Both the position numbers and the translations under genes were made by a program. Positions 28,475 through 37,433 of a stretch of 64,000 nt of DNA are shown in pieces. How positions within the stretch are numbered: position 1 is the stretch's first letter; each line of letters begins with the position of its first letter. Location of the stretch: positions 1-64,000 of the forward strand of contig JAKQCT010000003.1 of the NCBI GenBank assembly GCA_029559035.1, given 5' to 3'. The notes beneath the pieces are model-generated. The model saw only the letters and a program-made list of their open reading frames with translations, had not been told where the DNA came from and did no database searches. This DNA is from Acidobacteriota bacterium (GTDB lineage Bacteria; Acidobacteriota; UBA4820).

Positions 28475-28822
28475 ATGAGAGCGAAGGAGAAAAAGATACT
28501 TAAGAAGGTCGCGGCGGTGATCGGGGACATGAAGGGCGAAGAAACGCTTGTGCTCGACCTGACGAAGCTCACCACGATGACGGATTATTTCGTGCTCGCC
28601 AGCGGAACCAACACGAGGCAGGTCCACGCCATCGCGAAAAGACTTGAAGAAGACCTCAGAGAAGAGTTCGAGATCAAGCCTTACAACGTCGAAGGCATGA
28701 GGAACGCCCAGTGGGTGCTCCTCGATTACGGTTTTTTCATAGCCCACATCTTCCTCGACGAGAAGAGAAAATACTACAACCTTGAAAAGATCTGGCTCGA
28801 CGCCCCGAGAGTGGCGTTGTAG
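28475..28822 (+). CDS. rsfS: Ribosomal silencing factor RsfS
   Basis: LVLDLTKLTTMTDYFVLASGTNTRQVHAIAKRLEEDL...WVLLDYGFFIAHIF. Confidence 0.95.
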   Translation: MRAKEKKILKKVAAVIGDMKGEETLVLDLTKLTTMTDYFVLASGTNTRQVHAIAKRLEEDLREEFEIKPYNVEGMRNAQWVLLDYGFFIAHIFLDEKRKYYNLEKIWLDAPRVAL

Positions 28823-28823
28823 G

Positions 28824-29744
28824 ATGAAGCCGGTCGGCAGGGACCCGGAATTCAGGTACGCCGTCGGCCTAGCGGAAAAGCTCTCCAGGGAAAAAAGGCC
28901 GGTCATCATAGTGGGGGAGACCGGGTCCGGTAAAAGCTACATCGCAAGGTATATCCACGAAAAAAGCGGGACAGAGGGGGAACCTTTCATCGAGTGGCAC
29001 GCCGGCAGCGTCCCGGAAAGCCTCATCGAATCGGAGATACTCGGAGTCGAAAGAGGGGTCGCCACGGGAGTCCTGCCGAGGATCGGGATCCTGGAGGCGG
29101 CCGGAGGCGGGACTCTCGGCATCTCGGGGCTGGAAGAGATTCCGCCTTCCGCGCAGGCCATCTTCCTGAGGCTTGTCGAGTCGGGCGAGTTCGAAAAGAT
29201 CGGAGCAACGAGAAAAACCAGCTTTCGCGGCAGAATGATAGTCTCCTTTCCCGAAGACCCCGGAAAACTGGTCAGGGAAGGAAGGCTGAGAGCCGACCTG
29301 CTATACAGACTGGACGTTTTCCGCATAGACCTTCCGCCTCTCAGGGAGCGTCGCGGGGACATAGCGAGGTTCATCACTGCATTCATGAAACAGGAGTGCA
29401 GGAAAGCGGGAAAAAAGGTTCCTGAGGTGAGCCAAGGCCTAGCGATATGCCTTGAAAGCCACGGATGGCCGGGTAACGTAAGGGAACTGGAGAACGTCGT
29501 CCGCCAGCTCTGCCATTCAGGGAGCGATCCGCTGGAGATCAGCGATCTGCCCCCGAACTTCCTGTTCCCCGGGGACGAACCGGTCTCGGGAGCGGTTTCT
29601 GAAAGGCTCACGCTCGATGAGCTGAAGAGGAGGTACATCGAGGCGGTGCTCAAAAAGACCGGCGGCAGGAGGGGCGAAGCCGCCAGGTGGCTCGGCATAA
29701 GCAGGAAGAGCCTGTGGGAACATTTGAAAGAAGACAAGGAATAG
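28824..29744 (+). CDS. Sigma-54-activator-like AAA+ protein with Fis-type HTH, degenerate GAFTGA and Walker B
   Basis: VGETGSGKSYIARYIHEKS (Walker A); GVERGVATGVLPRIGILEAAGGGTLGISGLEEI; WPGNVRELENVVRQL; C-terminal RRGEAARWLGISRKSLWEHL. Confidence 0.85.
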   Translation: MKPVGRDPEFRYAVGLAEKLSREKRPVIIVGETGSGKSYIARYIHEKSGTEGEPFIEWHAGSVPESLIESEILGVERGVATGVLPRIGILEAAGGGTLGISGLEEIPPSAQAIFLRLVESGEFEKIGATRKTSFRGRMIVSFPEDPGKLVREGRLRADLLYRLDVFRIDLPPLRERRGDIARFITAFMKQECRKAGKKVPEVSQGLAICLESHGWPGNVRELENVVRQLCHSGSDPLEISDLPPNFLFPGDEPVSGAVSERLTLDELKRRYIEAVLKKTGGRRGEAARWLGISRKSLWEHLKEDKE

Positions 29745-29765
29745 GCTATCATTGGCGTTTAAACG

Positions 29766-30227
29766 ATGTGGGAGATAAAGATATTGACCGTAGGCAGGAT
29801 CAGGAACAAAGCTATCGGAGAAGAGGTCGAAAGGCTCGCGCGGAGCGTGAGGGGCGAGTGGAAGATCGAGATCTCGTCCGTCCCCGATTCTCCGGTGAAA
29901 GACCCGGCGGCAAGGAGGAGCAGGGAGACAAAAGACCTGCTCTCGAAGGTCCCGAAGAACTGCGAAGCCGTTCCGCTGACGCCGGAGGGGGCGCAGATGG
30001 ATAGCGCCAAGTTCGCGTCCTTCCTCGCGGGCTTCAAGGACTCGGGAAAGAAGATCTGCTTCCTGATCGGAGGCGCGCACGGGCTGGACAGAAGCCTGCT
30101 CCCGGAACGCGCCGCCCCGCTCTCGCTCTCGAAGATGACCTTCACCCACGAGCTTTCCCTGCTGGTGCTGATGGAACAGGTTTACAGAGGCTACACTCTG
30201 TATAATAATATTCCTTACTCTAAGTAA
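29766..30227 (+). CDS. rlmH: 23S rRNA (pseudouridine1915-N3)-methyltransferase
   Basis: MWEIKILTVGRIRNKA...FLIGGAHGLD...LSLSKMTFTHELSLLVLMEQVYRGYTLYNNIPYSK. Confidence 0.95.
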   Translation: MWEIKILTVGRIRNKAIGEEVERLARSVRGEWKIEISSVPDSPVKDPAARRSRETKDLLSKVPKNCEAVPLTPEGAQMDSAKFASFLAGFKDSGKKICFLIGGAHGLDRSLLPERAAPLSLSKMTFTHELSLLVLMEQVYRGYTLYNNIPYSK

Positions 30228-30243
30228 TGGAGGACCGGGATCA

Positions 30244-30609
30244 ATGGACAAGAAATCAAGAGCCAAATTCGAAGCAGCCCTGAAGAAAAAGAAGGCCGAC
30301 CTTGAAGCAGCCTACGTGGACAAGATCAAGAGAAGCGGCGACGCGGGCGCTGACGGGACTCTGGATTCTGTCGACGAAGCTTCCGTCAATTACAACAAGG
30401 AATACTGGTACTCCCTGTCCGACACCGACCGCAGGCTGCTCCGGTTGATAGACGCGGCCCTGAGAAGGGTCAAGGAGACGGCCTTCGGAGAATGCCAGCA
30501 CTGCGGGGAGAAGATAGAGGCGAGGAGGCTGGAGGCTGTTCCGTGGGCACGCCACTGCGTGGAGTGCCAGGAACTCCAGGACAAGGGCCAGCTCGAAGAA
30601 GAGGAGTGA
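30244..30609 (+). CDS. DksA/TraR-family C4 zinc-finger protein
   Basis: FGECQHCGEKIEARRLEAVPWARHCVECQEL after a helical N-terminus. Confidence 0.85.
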   Translation: MDKKSRAKFEAALKKKKADLEAAYVDKIKRSGDAGADGTLDSVDEASVNYNKEYWYSLSDTDRRLLRLIDAALRRVKETAFGECQHCGEKIEARRLEAVPWARHCVECQELQDKGQLEEEE

Positions 30610-30615
30610 GCCCAA

Positions 30616-32004
30616 ATGCGCCAGAGAACGGCGCTCATCTTCGGTGTCCTTTTTCTTTTCGTCATCGCCATCGTAAGGGCGGCTGAAGAGAACATTGAAC
30701 TTCTGAAAAAACCGTTTTCCATCTTCGGAATCGAGACGACCGTTGCCGCGGCCCTCGTTCTTTCCCTCTCGACAGGTTTCGTAGTCTTTTCATTCATTAC
30801 GCTCACGCTGGGGCTCGGAAAGATCGTTTCCATGTGGCTCGCGAAGTTCCGCGAGCGCGCGGCCAGGGAGGCCGAGACGAAGTACCTCAAAGGCATGGAC
30901 GCCGTACTAGGCGCCAGGCCTCTGGAAGCGATAAAGCATTTCAAGGAGGCGATCGCCCTCAATCCCTCTTCTCTTCCCGCGCTTATCAAACTTGGTGACA
31001 CCCTCAGGAGCATCGGGAAGATAGAAGAGGCGATCTCGTGGCATCTGAAAGCCCTCGTGGTCAACCCCAGACACCTGCAGGCGCTCTACGCGATGGTGGA
31101 GGACCATGTTTCCAAGGGGAGCTTCGAAGAAGGCAAGAAGTGGCTTTCCGAGATAATCTCGATACAGCCCAGGAGAGCCCTTCACGCCCTCAGGCTCATG
31201 AGGAACATCTACATCAAGGAAAAGAACTGGCAGAAAGCCAAGGAGATCCAGGTCAAGATCCTGAAGGCGAACGTTCTCGAGGAAGAAAGAAAGGCCGACG
31301 AGGAGTTCTCTCCCGCGATAGATTACCAGATCTTCAGTTCCCTGCTCGACCGAAAGAGGCTCGATGAAGCCGTCCTGGGCCTGGAATCGATCAAGAAGGA
31401 CTACCCCGCGTTCATGCCCTCCTACATCCGCCTGGCCGAGGCCTACCTCCTTGCGGGAGACGAAGAGGGCGCTATTCAGAATTACAGGGAGTGCTACGCG
31501 AAGAGCGGATCGATCGTCCCTCTTCTGTTCATGGAAAAGCTTCTCATGGAAAAAGGCGAACCCGAGAAGACGATCGGAGAATACGAATCGGCGACGTCGC
31601 TGATGCCGAAAAAGGTCACCCCCAAGTTCCTCCTTGCCAGGCTTCACCTCAAGCTCGGCTCTTTTCAGAAGGCCGAGGCGCTCTTCACCGAGATCGAGTC
31701 GCTCGTTTCCCCCACTCCGACCGTTGAGTTCCACCTGGCGAAGATCAACGAGCGAAGGGAGGAATACCTCCGCGCCTGTTCCCATTACAACGAGATGAGG
31801 AGGCTGATGAAGCCCATGGAGATGGCTTACAAATGCGGTTCATGCGGAGAAGAAAGTCCGTCCTGGAGGGATTACTGCGGCAGATGCGAAAAATGGTCGA
31901 CCTTCCATACCGACATAGAAGAGGAGCTCAACAAGGAAGTCTCGGCTACTGAACCGGCGTGGTACCGCGAATCTGCCTGGCAGGAATCGCCGAGGTCGGT
32001 CTGA
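30616..32004 (+). CDS. LapA-like TM domain fused to LapB-like TPR + rubredoxin-type metal-binding domain
   Basis: Two N-terminal TM helices, TPR array, C-terminal YKCGSCGEESPSWRDYCGRCEKWSTF. Confidence 0.75.
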   Translation: MRQRTALIFGVLFLFVIAIVRAAEENIELLKKPFSIFGIETTVAAALVLSLSTGFVVFSFITLTLGLGKIVSMWLAKFRERAAREAETKYLKGMDAVLGARPLEAIKHFKEAIALNPSSLPALIKLGDTLRSIGKIEEAISWHLKALVVNPRHLQALYAMVEDHVSKGSFEEGKKWLSEIISIQPRRALHALRLMRNIYIKEKNWQKAKEIQVKILKANVLEEERKADEEFSPAIDYQIFSSLLDRKRLDEAVLGLESIKKDYPAFMPSYIRLAEAYLLAGDEEGAIQNYRECYAKSGSIVPLLFMEKLLMEKGEPEKTIGEYESATSLMPKKVTPKFLLARLHLKLGSFQKAEALFTEIESLVSPTPTVEFHLAKINERREEYLRACSHYNEMRRLMKPMEMAYKCGSCGEESPSWRDYCGRCEKWSTFHTDIEEELNKEVSATEPAWYRESAWQESPRSV

Positions 32005-32017
32005 GGGATAGCCGCAG

Positions 32018-32740
32018 ATGGCAGGGATAAAATGTGCCAATTGCGGAGGGGCTGTAGAGCTTCAGGCGGAGCAGGATTTCATCGTCTGCTGTTTTTGCGG
32101 CTCAACGCTTTACACCGGAAGGGCCGCCAGTTTCCGGGAGCTCTGCTTCGATTTCATCATAACGGAGAAAAGGGCGGATTCTCTTTTTTCCGAAGCGATA
32201 GCCAAGACCGGCGCCGGAATGCCCAGGATCCTTTCCCGAAAAAAAGTCCTCCTACCTTTTCTAGTCGGCAAGGTCGAAGGATGTGAAGTTACGCGCGCCG
32301 GATTCACTCCTCATCCTCCATTCTTCGAGGATCTGGAGATCCCGTCGGGCAGCCCTCTCATACTCCCTCCCGAAGCGAAGGAGTGGGGTGAGCTTGTGGT
32401 TCCCGTGGAGGAGTCCTTGCTGTATTTTGAAGCCCGGGGCGGAGATGCGCCGGTCGTTTACCATCTTCCTTTCTACGAGTTCACCTTCGGCATCGAAGGG
32501 AACCCCCTCAAGGCTTACGTGGACGCCGTGGCGGGCAGAACCTATTTCGAGCCTTTTCCACTTCCGACGACCGCCGGCGAGAACCGCCTCCTGCTGGGTC
32601 ACTTTATCGCGTATTTTCTTTTATTCACGGTGATTTCCTTCTTTATCAAGTCCGTTCCCGCCGCTTTCTTCGTAACCCTGGCGCTGGTCCTCGTTACCAC
32701 GCCGTTCATTTCGGATTATGTGATGAGGAGGTTCAGGTGA
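32018..32740 (+). CDS. N-terminal zinc-ribbon membrane protein, paralog 1
   Basis: CANCGGAVELQAEQDFIVCCFCGSTL; VVYHLPFYEFTFGIEG; two C-terminal TM helices. Confidence 0.7.
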   Translation: MAGIKCANCGGAVELQAEQDFIVCCFCGSTLYTGRAASFRELCFDFIITEKRADSLFSEAIAKTGAGMPRILSRKKVLLPFLVGKVEGCEVTRAGFTPHPPFFEDLEIPSGSPLILPPEAKEWGELVVPVEESLLYFEARGGDAPVVYHLPFYEFTFGIEGNPLKAYVDAVAGRTYFEPFPLPTTAGENRLLLGHFIAYFLLFTVISFFIKSVPAAFFVTLALVLVTTPFISDYVMRRFR

Positions 32741-33870
32741 GCCCCCCGGTCAACCTCAATTGCCCGGCCTGCGGAGGAACTCTTCCCGCCCCTATGGGTT
32801 CCAGGAAAATGTCCTGCAGATACTGCGACAAGCCTCTCTATTACAAGGCGGACGATTTTATCCCCAGGTTTGCGATCCCCGCGAGGATGAAAGCGGAGGA
32901 CGTGCGACGGGAGACGGAGGACCTTTTCCGCGCGCCGCTTGTAAAGGAGGGGTTGAAGGAATCGGCTGTCCTCCTGTCGAGAAGGATCAGGTTCGTCCCG
33001 CTTTACATGGTATCAGGCAAACGCGGCGGTGTTATGGAAACAGGCAGGGAGAGAATTATTTACAAGGAGGTTCATGACTTGCCGGAAAACGCGGGGCCTG
33101 GGAACCTATCTTCATACAGGAGGAAAAAGACGGAAATCGTCAGGGAAGAGGACAGCAGGGTGGTCCTCGGCGACTACAGGTACGTGTATGAAGCCGCGAA
33201 GATCCAGGAGGCTGAACTCGCCCAGGACAGGCTGAGGGAGTCGGCGCTCAAGAACCTGCCCAAGATGAAGCCCGTTGTCCTTCATGAGCTTGCGGTCGAG
33301 GGCGAGGTGATCGCTCCCGACATACCGATCGACAGGATCGTCGAGAAGGGGGTAAAGTCCGCAAAAAAAGACCAGGACACGCTTGAGATATTGGAAATGG
33401 ATGTCTCGATCATCTATTACCCGGTCGAAGAACTTTTGTTCAAACTGAAGAACAATTACTTTTCCGTGACATATGACCTCGTTGAAGGAGGATTTCTCTG
33501 GGGGCGGCTGCCTTGCCAGAGGAAGAAGATCGTCATGCTTTCCTTCCTTCTCGCCGGAATGCTCGGCTTCTTCTTTGGAAAATTCCTCGGCTTTGTCCTC
33601 GGGACCTTCTCAATGTCAAAAATAGATGTCACGGGCGTGATATACGCGGGATCCATCTTTTTCATGTTCGCCTCGCTGGTCTTCGGCGGAGGTTTGAACG
33701 CCGCGTATCTCCTTTTCCGGACGCCGTATGTCGTCAAGGTTTCGCCAAAAGGCCCGTCGATAGAGAAGATCGGTGAGACTCCCGAGACCCCGCTGACGCC
33801 GTTTCTCAAGGGCATCCTGTCATTGATCTCGACCGTTTTCGAGGGAGCGCTGGAGAATAGGAGAAGATGA
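32737..33870 (+). CDS. N-terminal zinc-ribbon membrane protein, paralog 2
   Basis: LNCPACGGTLPAPMGSRKMSCRYCDKPLYY; RIRFVPLYMVSGK; SIIYYPVEELLFKL; two TM helices. GTGA overlap with the upstream gene. Confidence 0.7.
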   Translation: MSPPVNLNCPACGGTLPAPMGSRKMSCRYCDKPLYYKADDFIPRFAIPARMKAEDVRRETEDLFRAPLVKEGLKESAVLLSRRIRFVPLYMVSGKRGGVMETGRERIIYKEVHDLPENAGPGNLSSYRRKKTEIVREEDSRVVLGDYRYVYEAAKIQEAELAQDRLRESALKNLPKMKPVVLHELAVEGEVIAPDIPIDRIVEKGVKSAKKDQDTLEILEMDVSIIYYPVEELLFKLKNNYFSVTYDLVEGGFLWGRLPCQRKKIVMLSFLLAGMLGFFFGKFLGFVLGTFSMSKIDVTGVIYAGSIFFMFASLVFGGGLNAAYLLFRTPYVVKVSPKGPSIEKIGETPETPLTPFLKGILSLISTVFEGALENRRR

Positions 33871-34487
33871 GCGGAGAAAGGCTATTCATTTCACTTGTCT
33901 GCCCGGAATGCGGCGCGGAGCTGAAAGGAGGGGCGCCGGCACGCGTATTCCTCTGCATGGCGTGCGCCAAGGCTTTCGTCATGGACCGTTTCCCGGAAAG
34001 CATGCGGCTTATCGTTCTCAAGCCGACGATCGCGCCTCAGGCCAAGATCTTCCATGTGCCGTTCTTCAAGATCGACGGAAGATTCAGATTCTCGGCGCCT
34101 GATGAGCACAAGGTGCGCGCGTGGTCGAACATGAACCCGCTCAGGGTCATTTACTACCCCGCTTTCCCGAACCTCAGGAACCTCTATTCGGAAGACCTTA
34201 CATTCCGTTATGCCATGGGCCTCGACGGCGTTGAGACTGATGACGAGAGAAAAGACATCTCCTTTGTTGACGGAACGAGGGCCCCCGGGAATTTCGACAC
34301 CATAGCGAGACTCGTGTGGCTTGCTCATCTTGACCGGGTCGCCGATGTTACAGGGGCTGAAGCGGAATTCACGGTGTCCGGGGTCGATTACTGCCTTGTG
34401 CCATTCGAGAGGGCGGAGGACGGCCTAAAGGAACTTATGCTCGGCCTTACGCTCAAGGGATTCGCGGAACTTGCCCCGAATGAATGA
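33867..34487 (+). CDS. N-terminal zinc-ribbon protein, paralog 3 (no TM)
   Basis: LVCPECGAELKGGAPARVFLCMACAKAF; KIFHVPFFKIDGRFRF; LRVIYYPAFPNLRNL. ATGA overlap with the upstream gene. Confidence 0.7.
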   Translation: MSGERLFISLVCPECGAELKGGAPARVFLCMACAKAFVMDRFPESMRLIVLKPTIAPQAKIFHVPFFKIDGRFRFSAPDEHKVRAWSNMNPLRVIYYPAFPNLRNLYSEDLTFRYAMGLDGVETDDERKDISFVDGTRAPGNFDTIARLVWLAHLDRVADVTGAEAEFTVSGVDYCLVPFERAEDGLKELMLGLTLKGFAELAPNE

Positions 34488-35469
34488 GTCCCCGATAGAT
34501 CCCATTCGTTTAAAACTGGACAATTTGGAAAAGCGGGGCCGTTTTCTCCGGATCGTGAGGAAGTTCTTTCAGGAGAACGATTTCCTTGAAGTGGACCCGC
34601 CGCTTTTCGTTCCGGCAGCGGGGATGGAGCCGCACCTCGACCCGTTCATCGCGAGAGGAATGGAGACTGGACAGACCTGGTTTCTCCCGACTTCGCCGGA
34701 ATTCTACCTGAAAAAACTGCTTGCCGCGGGAGCGGAAAGAGTGTTCTCCCTCTCACCTTCGTTTAGGGACGAAACACCCTCTAAGAGTCACTCGCCGCAA
34801 TTCCTCATGCTGGAGTGGTATCGGGTTCATGCCGTGCCCAAAGATATTGTGGTTGACTGCGAAAATCTTTTCGCCAGTATTGTCAGGGATTTTTGTGATC
34901 CGGAACTGAAAACTTCACAGGGAAAGCCGATCTTTCTGGATCAAGGCATCGAGGTCATAGAACTGAATCGTCTCTTTAAAGATACAGTTGGGACGAGCCT
35001 GAAAGAGCTTGATTCAATCGAAAAATGGCGCTCGTTGGCGAAAGGGAACGGCGCGTCGGTCTCGTCCGGATGGAGCGAGAACGATTGTTTTTCATACATC
35101 TGCATCGAAAAGATCGAGAAGGAGCTTGCAAAACGCGAAAAGCCCGTCGCGATTTTCGGCTATCCTTCTTTCCAGTCGGCCCTTGCCGAAGTCAGGGAGG
35201 ACGGCCTGATAGACCGCTTCGAGATCTACATCGGAGGCGTCGAGATCGCCAACGCATACAACGAACTGACCGGCAAGCAGAAGAACATAGACCGGTTCCT
35301 ATTTTTCCAGGCGGAGAGGATGAAACTCGGCAAGGAGCCCCATCCGGCCGACGAGCTATTCTTTGAAGCGGCAGGGCTTATGCCTAGATCCGCGGGGATA
35401 GCCCTGGGAGCGGATCGCCTTCTATCGCTGCTCCTCGGATGCGAGATCGCAAAGTGTCAGCACGGATAA
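34480..35469 (+). CDS. epmA: EpmA-like class II lysyl-tRNA synthetase paralog (elongation factor P lysyltransferase)
   Basis: About 330 aa with no anticodon-binding domain; FLPTSPEFYLKKLLAAGAERVFSLSPSFRDE; FLMLEWYR; GIALGADRLLSLLLG. Confidence 0.88.
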   Translation: MNESPIDPIRLKLDNLEKRGRFLRIVRKFFQENDFLEVDPPLFVPAAGMEPHLDPFIARGMETGQTWFLPTSPEFYLKKLLAAGAERVFSLSPSFRDETPSKSHSPQFLMLEWYRVHAVPKDIVVDCENLFASIVRDFCDPELKTSQGKPIFLDQGIEVIELNRLFKDTVGTSLKELDSIEKWRSLAKGNGASVSSGWSENDCFSYICIEKIEKELAKREKPVAIFGYPSFQSALAEVREDGLIDRFEIYIGGVEIANAYNELTGKQKNIDRFLFFQAERMKLGKEPHPADELFFEAAGLMPRSAGIALGADRLLSLLLGCEIAKCQHG

Positions 35470-35503
35470 TTAAGAACTGAAAAACGGAAAGTGAAAGCTC
35501 CGG

Positions 35504-36607
35504 TCAATCCGGATAAAACTCTTTCATTTTGTTATAGATGTCTTCAAGAGTGCCTTCGGCAACCGCACTCCTCAGCTTTTTCATCAGATCCAGGTAAAAA
35601 GTGATGTTGTGGATGGTCGCCATGAGGACATAGGTCGGGTCGTTCACTCTAAACAGATGATTCAAATAGGCTTTAGGCACGCTGCGGCAGGTGTGGCAGG
35701 GGCATTCGGGATCAAGCGGCGTTTCGTCTTCCATGAACTCAGCCCTCTTGATCGTTATCTTCCCCTTGGATGTGAAGAGTTGGCCGTTCCGGGCGTTTCT
35801 CGTCGGAAGGACGCAGTCGAACAAGTCGTATCCCCAGGAAACCGCTTCTACTAAATCAAGTGGTTTTCCGACACCCATCAGGTAGCGCGGTTTTTCGTGC
35901 GGGAGAAGGTCGGCGGTGTAAGATGCTATCTTTCTGAAGGCTTTTTTATTTTCGCCGACGCAGAAGCCGCCCGCGGCGTAACCCGGGAAATCCAATGCCT
36001 TCAATTGAGAGGCGGAAAGCGCCCGAAGCTCCTCGAATATCCCGCCCTGGACGATGGCGAATTGGTTCATCCCCTTTCTTTTCTGCGAGTTAAGGCATCT
36101 TTCGGCCCACCTTGTCGTCCTCTCCACCGCGTGCTTGTGGTCCTTTTCGGGGGCGTCGCCGGCGACAAGCTGGTCAAGGACCATCGCGATATCAACGCCA
36201 AGCTCCTCCTGGATCTGTATCGCCAGTTCCGGCGTCAGGTTGACCTTCGCCCCGTCGATCGGCGAGCTGAATTTGATCCCCTCTTCGGTGATTTTCTTCA
36301 AGGGGGCGAGTGAAAAAGCCTGGAATCCGCCCGAATCGGTCAATATCGGACCTTCCCATCCCATGAACTTGTGAAGGCCGCCGAGCTTCTCGATCCTCTG
36401 CGAGCCTGGTCTCAAGTAAAGATGAAGGGTGTTAGCCAGTATTATCTGCGCGCCGGCTTCCCGGAGGAGAGGCGTGTTGAGCCCTTTCACCGCGCCTTTG
36501 GAGCCGACCGGCATGAAGTTGGGCGTGTCGATCGAGCCACGCTTCAGCTCCAGCTTCCCGAGCCGCGCCCTCCCGCTTTTTTGAAAAACATGGAACTTCA
36601 AAGACAC
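35504..36607 (-). CDS. tgt: tRNA-guanine transglycosylase
   Basis: IDTPNFMPVGSKGAVKGL; GGFQAFSLAPLKKI; PRYLMGVGKPLDLVEAVSWGYDLFDCVLPTRNARNG; zinc site CPCHTCRSVPKAYLNHL. Confidence 0.97.
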   Translation of the reverse strand: MSLKFHVFQKSGRARLGKLELKRGSIDTPNFMPVGSKGAVKGLNTPLLREAGAQIILANTLHLYLRPGSQRIEKLGGLHKFMGWEGPILTDSGGFQAFSLAPLKKITEEGIKFSSPIDGAKVNLTPELAIQIQEELGVDIAMVLDQLVAGDAPEKDHKHAVERTTRWAERCLNSQKRKGMNQFAIVQGGIFEELRALSASQLKALDFPGYAAGGFCVGENKKAFRKIASYTADLLPHEKPRYLMGVGKPLDLVEAVSWGYDLFDCVLPTRNARNGQLFTSKGKITIKRAEFMEDETPLDPECPCHTCRSVPKAYLNHLFRVNDPTYVLMATIHNITFYLDLMKKLRSAVAEGTLEDIYNKMKEFYPD

Positions 36608-36737
36608 ACGAGCCTCCGAAAAGAAATGGTATTATGGCACAAAACTGGCAGCGAATCCGTCATCCTGAACTTGATTCAGCATCTGCAGATTCCGGCTCGG
36701 GGGCCGGAAAGACCTTTTGGGAAAAGGAAGCTCAGTT

Positions 36738-36770
36738 GCGGCCCCCTTCGAAAAAAAGGGGGCCGCCACT
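36738..36770. repeat. GC inverted repeat within a REP-like intergenic segment
   Basis: GCGGCCCCCTTCGAAAAAAAGGGGGCCGC, flanked by GTCATCCTGAACTTGATTCAGCATCTG and CACTGAGCTTGTCGAAG. Confidence 0.5.
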
Positions 36771-36898
36771 GAGCTTGTCGAAGACAGCGCGAAATGGTGT
36801 CGGGAGGAGGTTAGTCTTGCCATTCGCTGTTCAATGAGTGGCTGTGCAAAATTGCGGTAAGGGAGTAAGAGAAGATATAATAATGATGAGGAGAGAGA

Positions 36899-37348
36899 AT
36901 GGAAAGTAAACTAAAAATAATCTTTAAGAACCGCACTCCTTTAACCAGACTTTTAGGGCTTCTACTCCTTTTTACAACGATCGTTGTAAGTTTCAATTAC
37001 CTACTGGCATCACGAGAATTGTTTGCAAAAAATGAAATAGCTGGCATGATTGGCCTGACTCTTCTTGTTTTTCACGCGATCTGTTCGATAGGGTTAGTAT
37101 GCAGGTTGAAATTAGCGTGGTACGTTCTTGTAGTTGTTCATATGTTTCTGTTTGCGGTTATAGCGGTTATGCTATTTGGCGGATATCTTTTTAAAGATTT
37201 TTTTGAAAAAGGCGCTCTTTATAAATATTTCAACTACCTTCTATGGCTCGGTTATGAGGGATTCTACGTTCAACTACTGCTCAATCAAACATTAAGATTA
37301 GAATTCAAAAAGAACAAAACAAAAAGCAAAATAGCGGTCAATCCCTGA
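36899..37348 (+). CDS. Hypothetical membrane protein
   Basis: 149 aa, several hydrophobic segments, AT-rich. Confidence 0.6.
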   Translation: MESKLKIIFKNRTPLTRLLGLLLLFTTIVVSFNYLLASRELFAKNEIAGMIGLTLLVFHAICSIGLVCRLKLAWYVLVVVHMFLFAVIAVMLFGGYLFKDFFEKGALYKYFNYLLWLGYEGFYVQLLLNQTLRLEFKKNKTKSKIAVNP

Positions 37349-37433
37349 GTTGTGAATTACACTTTTTTTCCCAGTTTGCCGATTCGGTTCTTTTCTTTCG
37401 GGTTATAATAAATTTGTAAGGAGTCGATGCATT

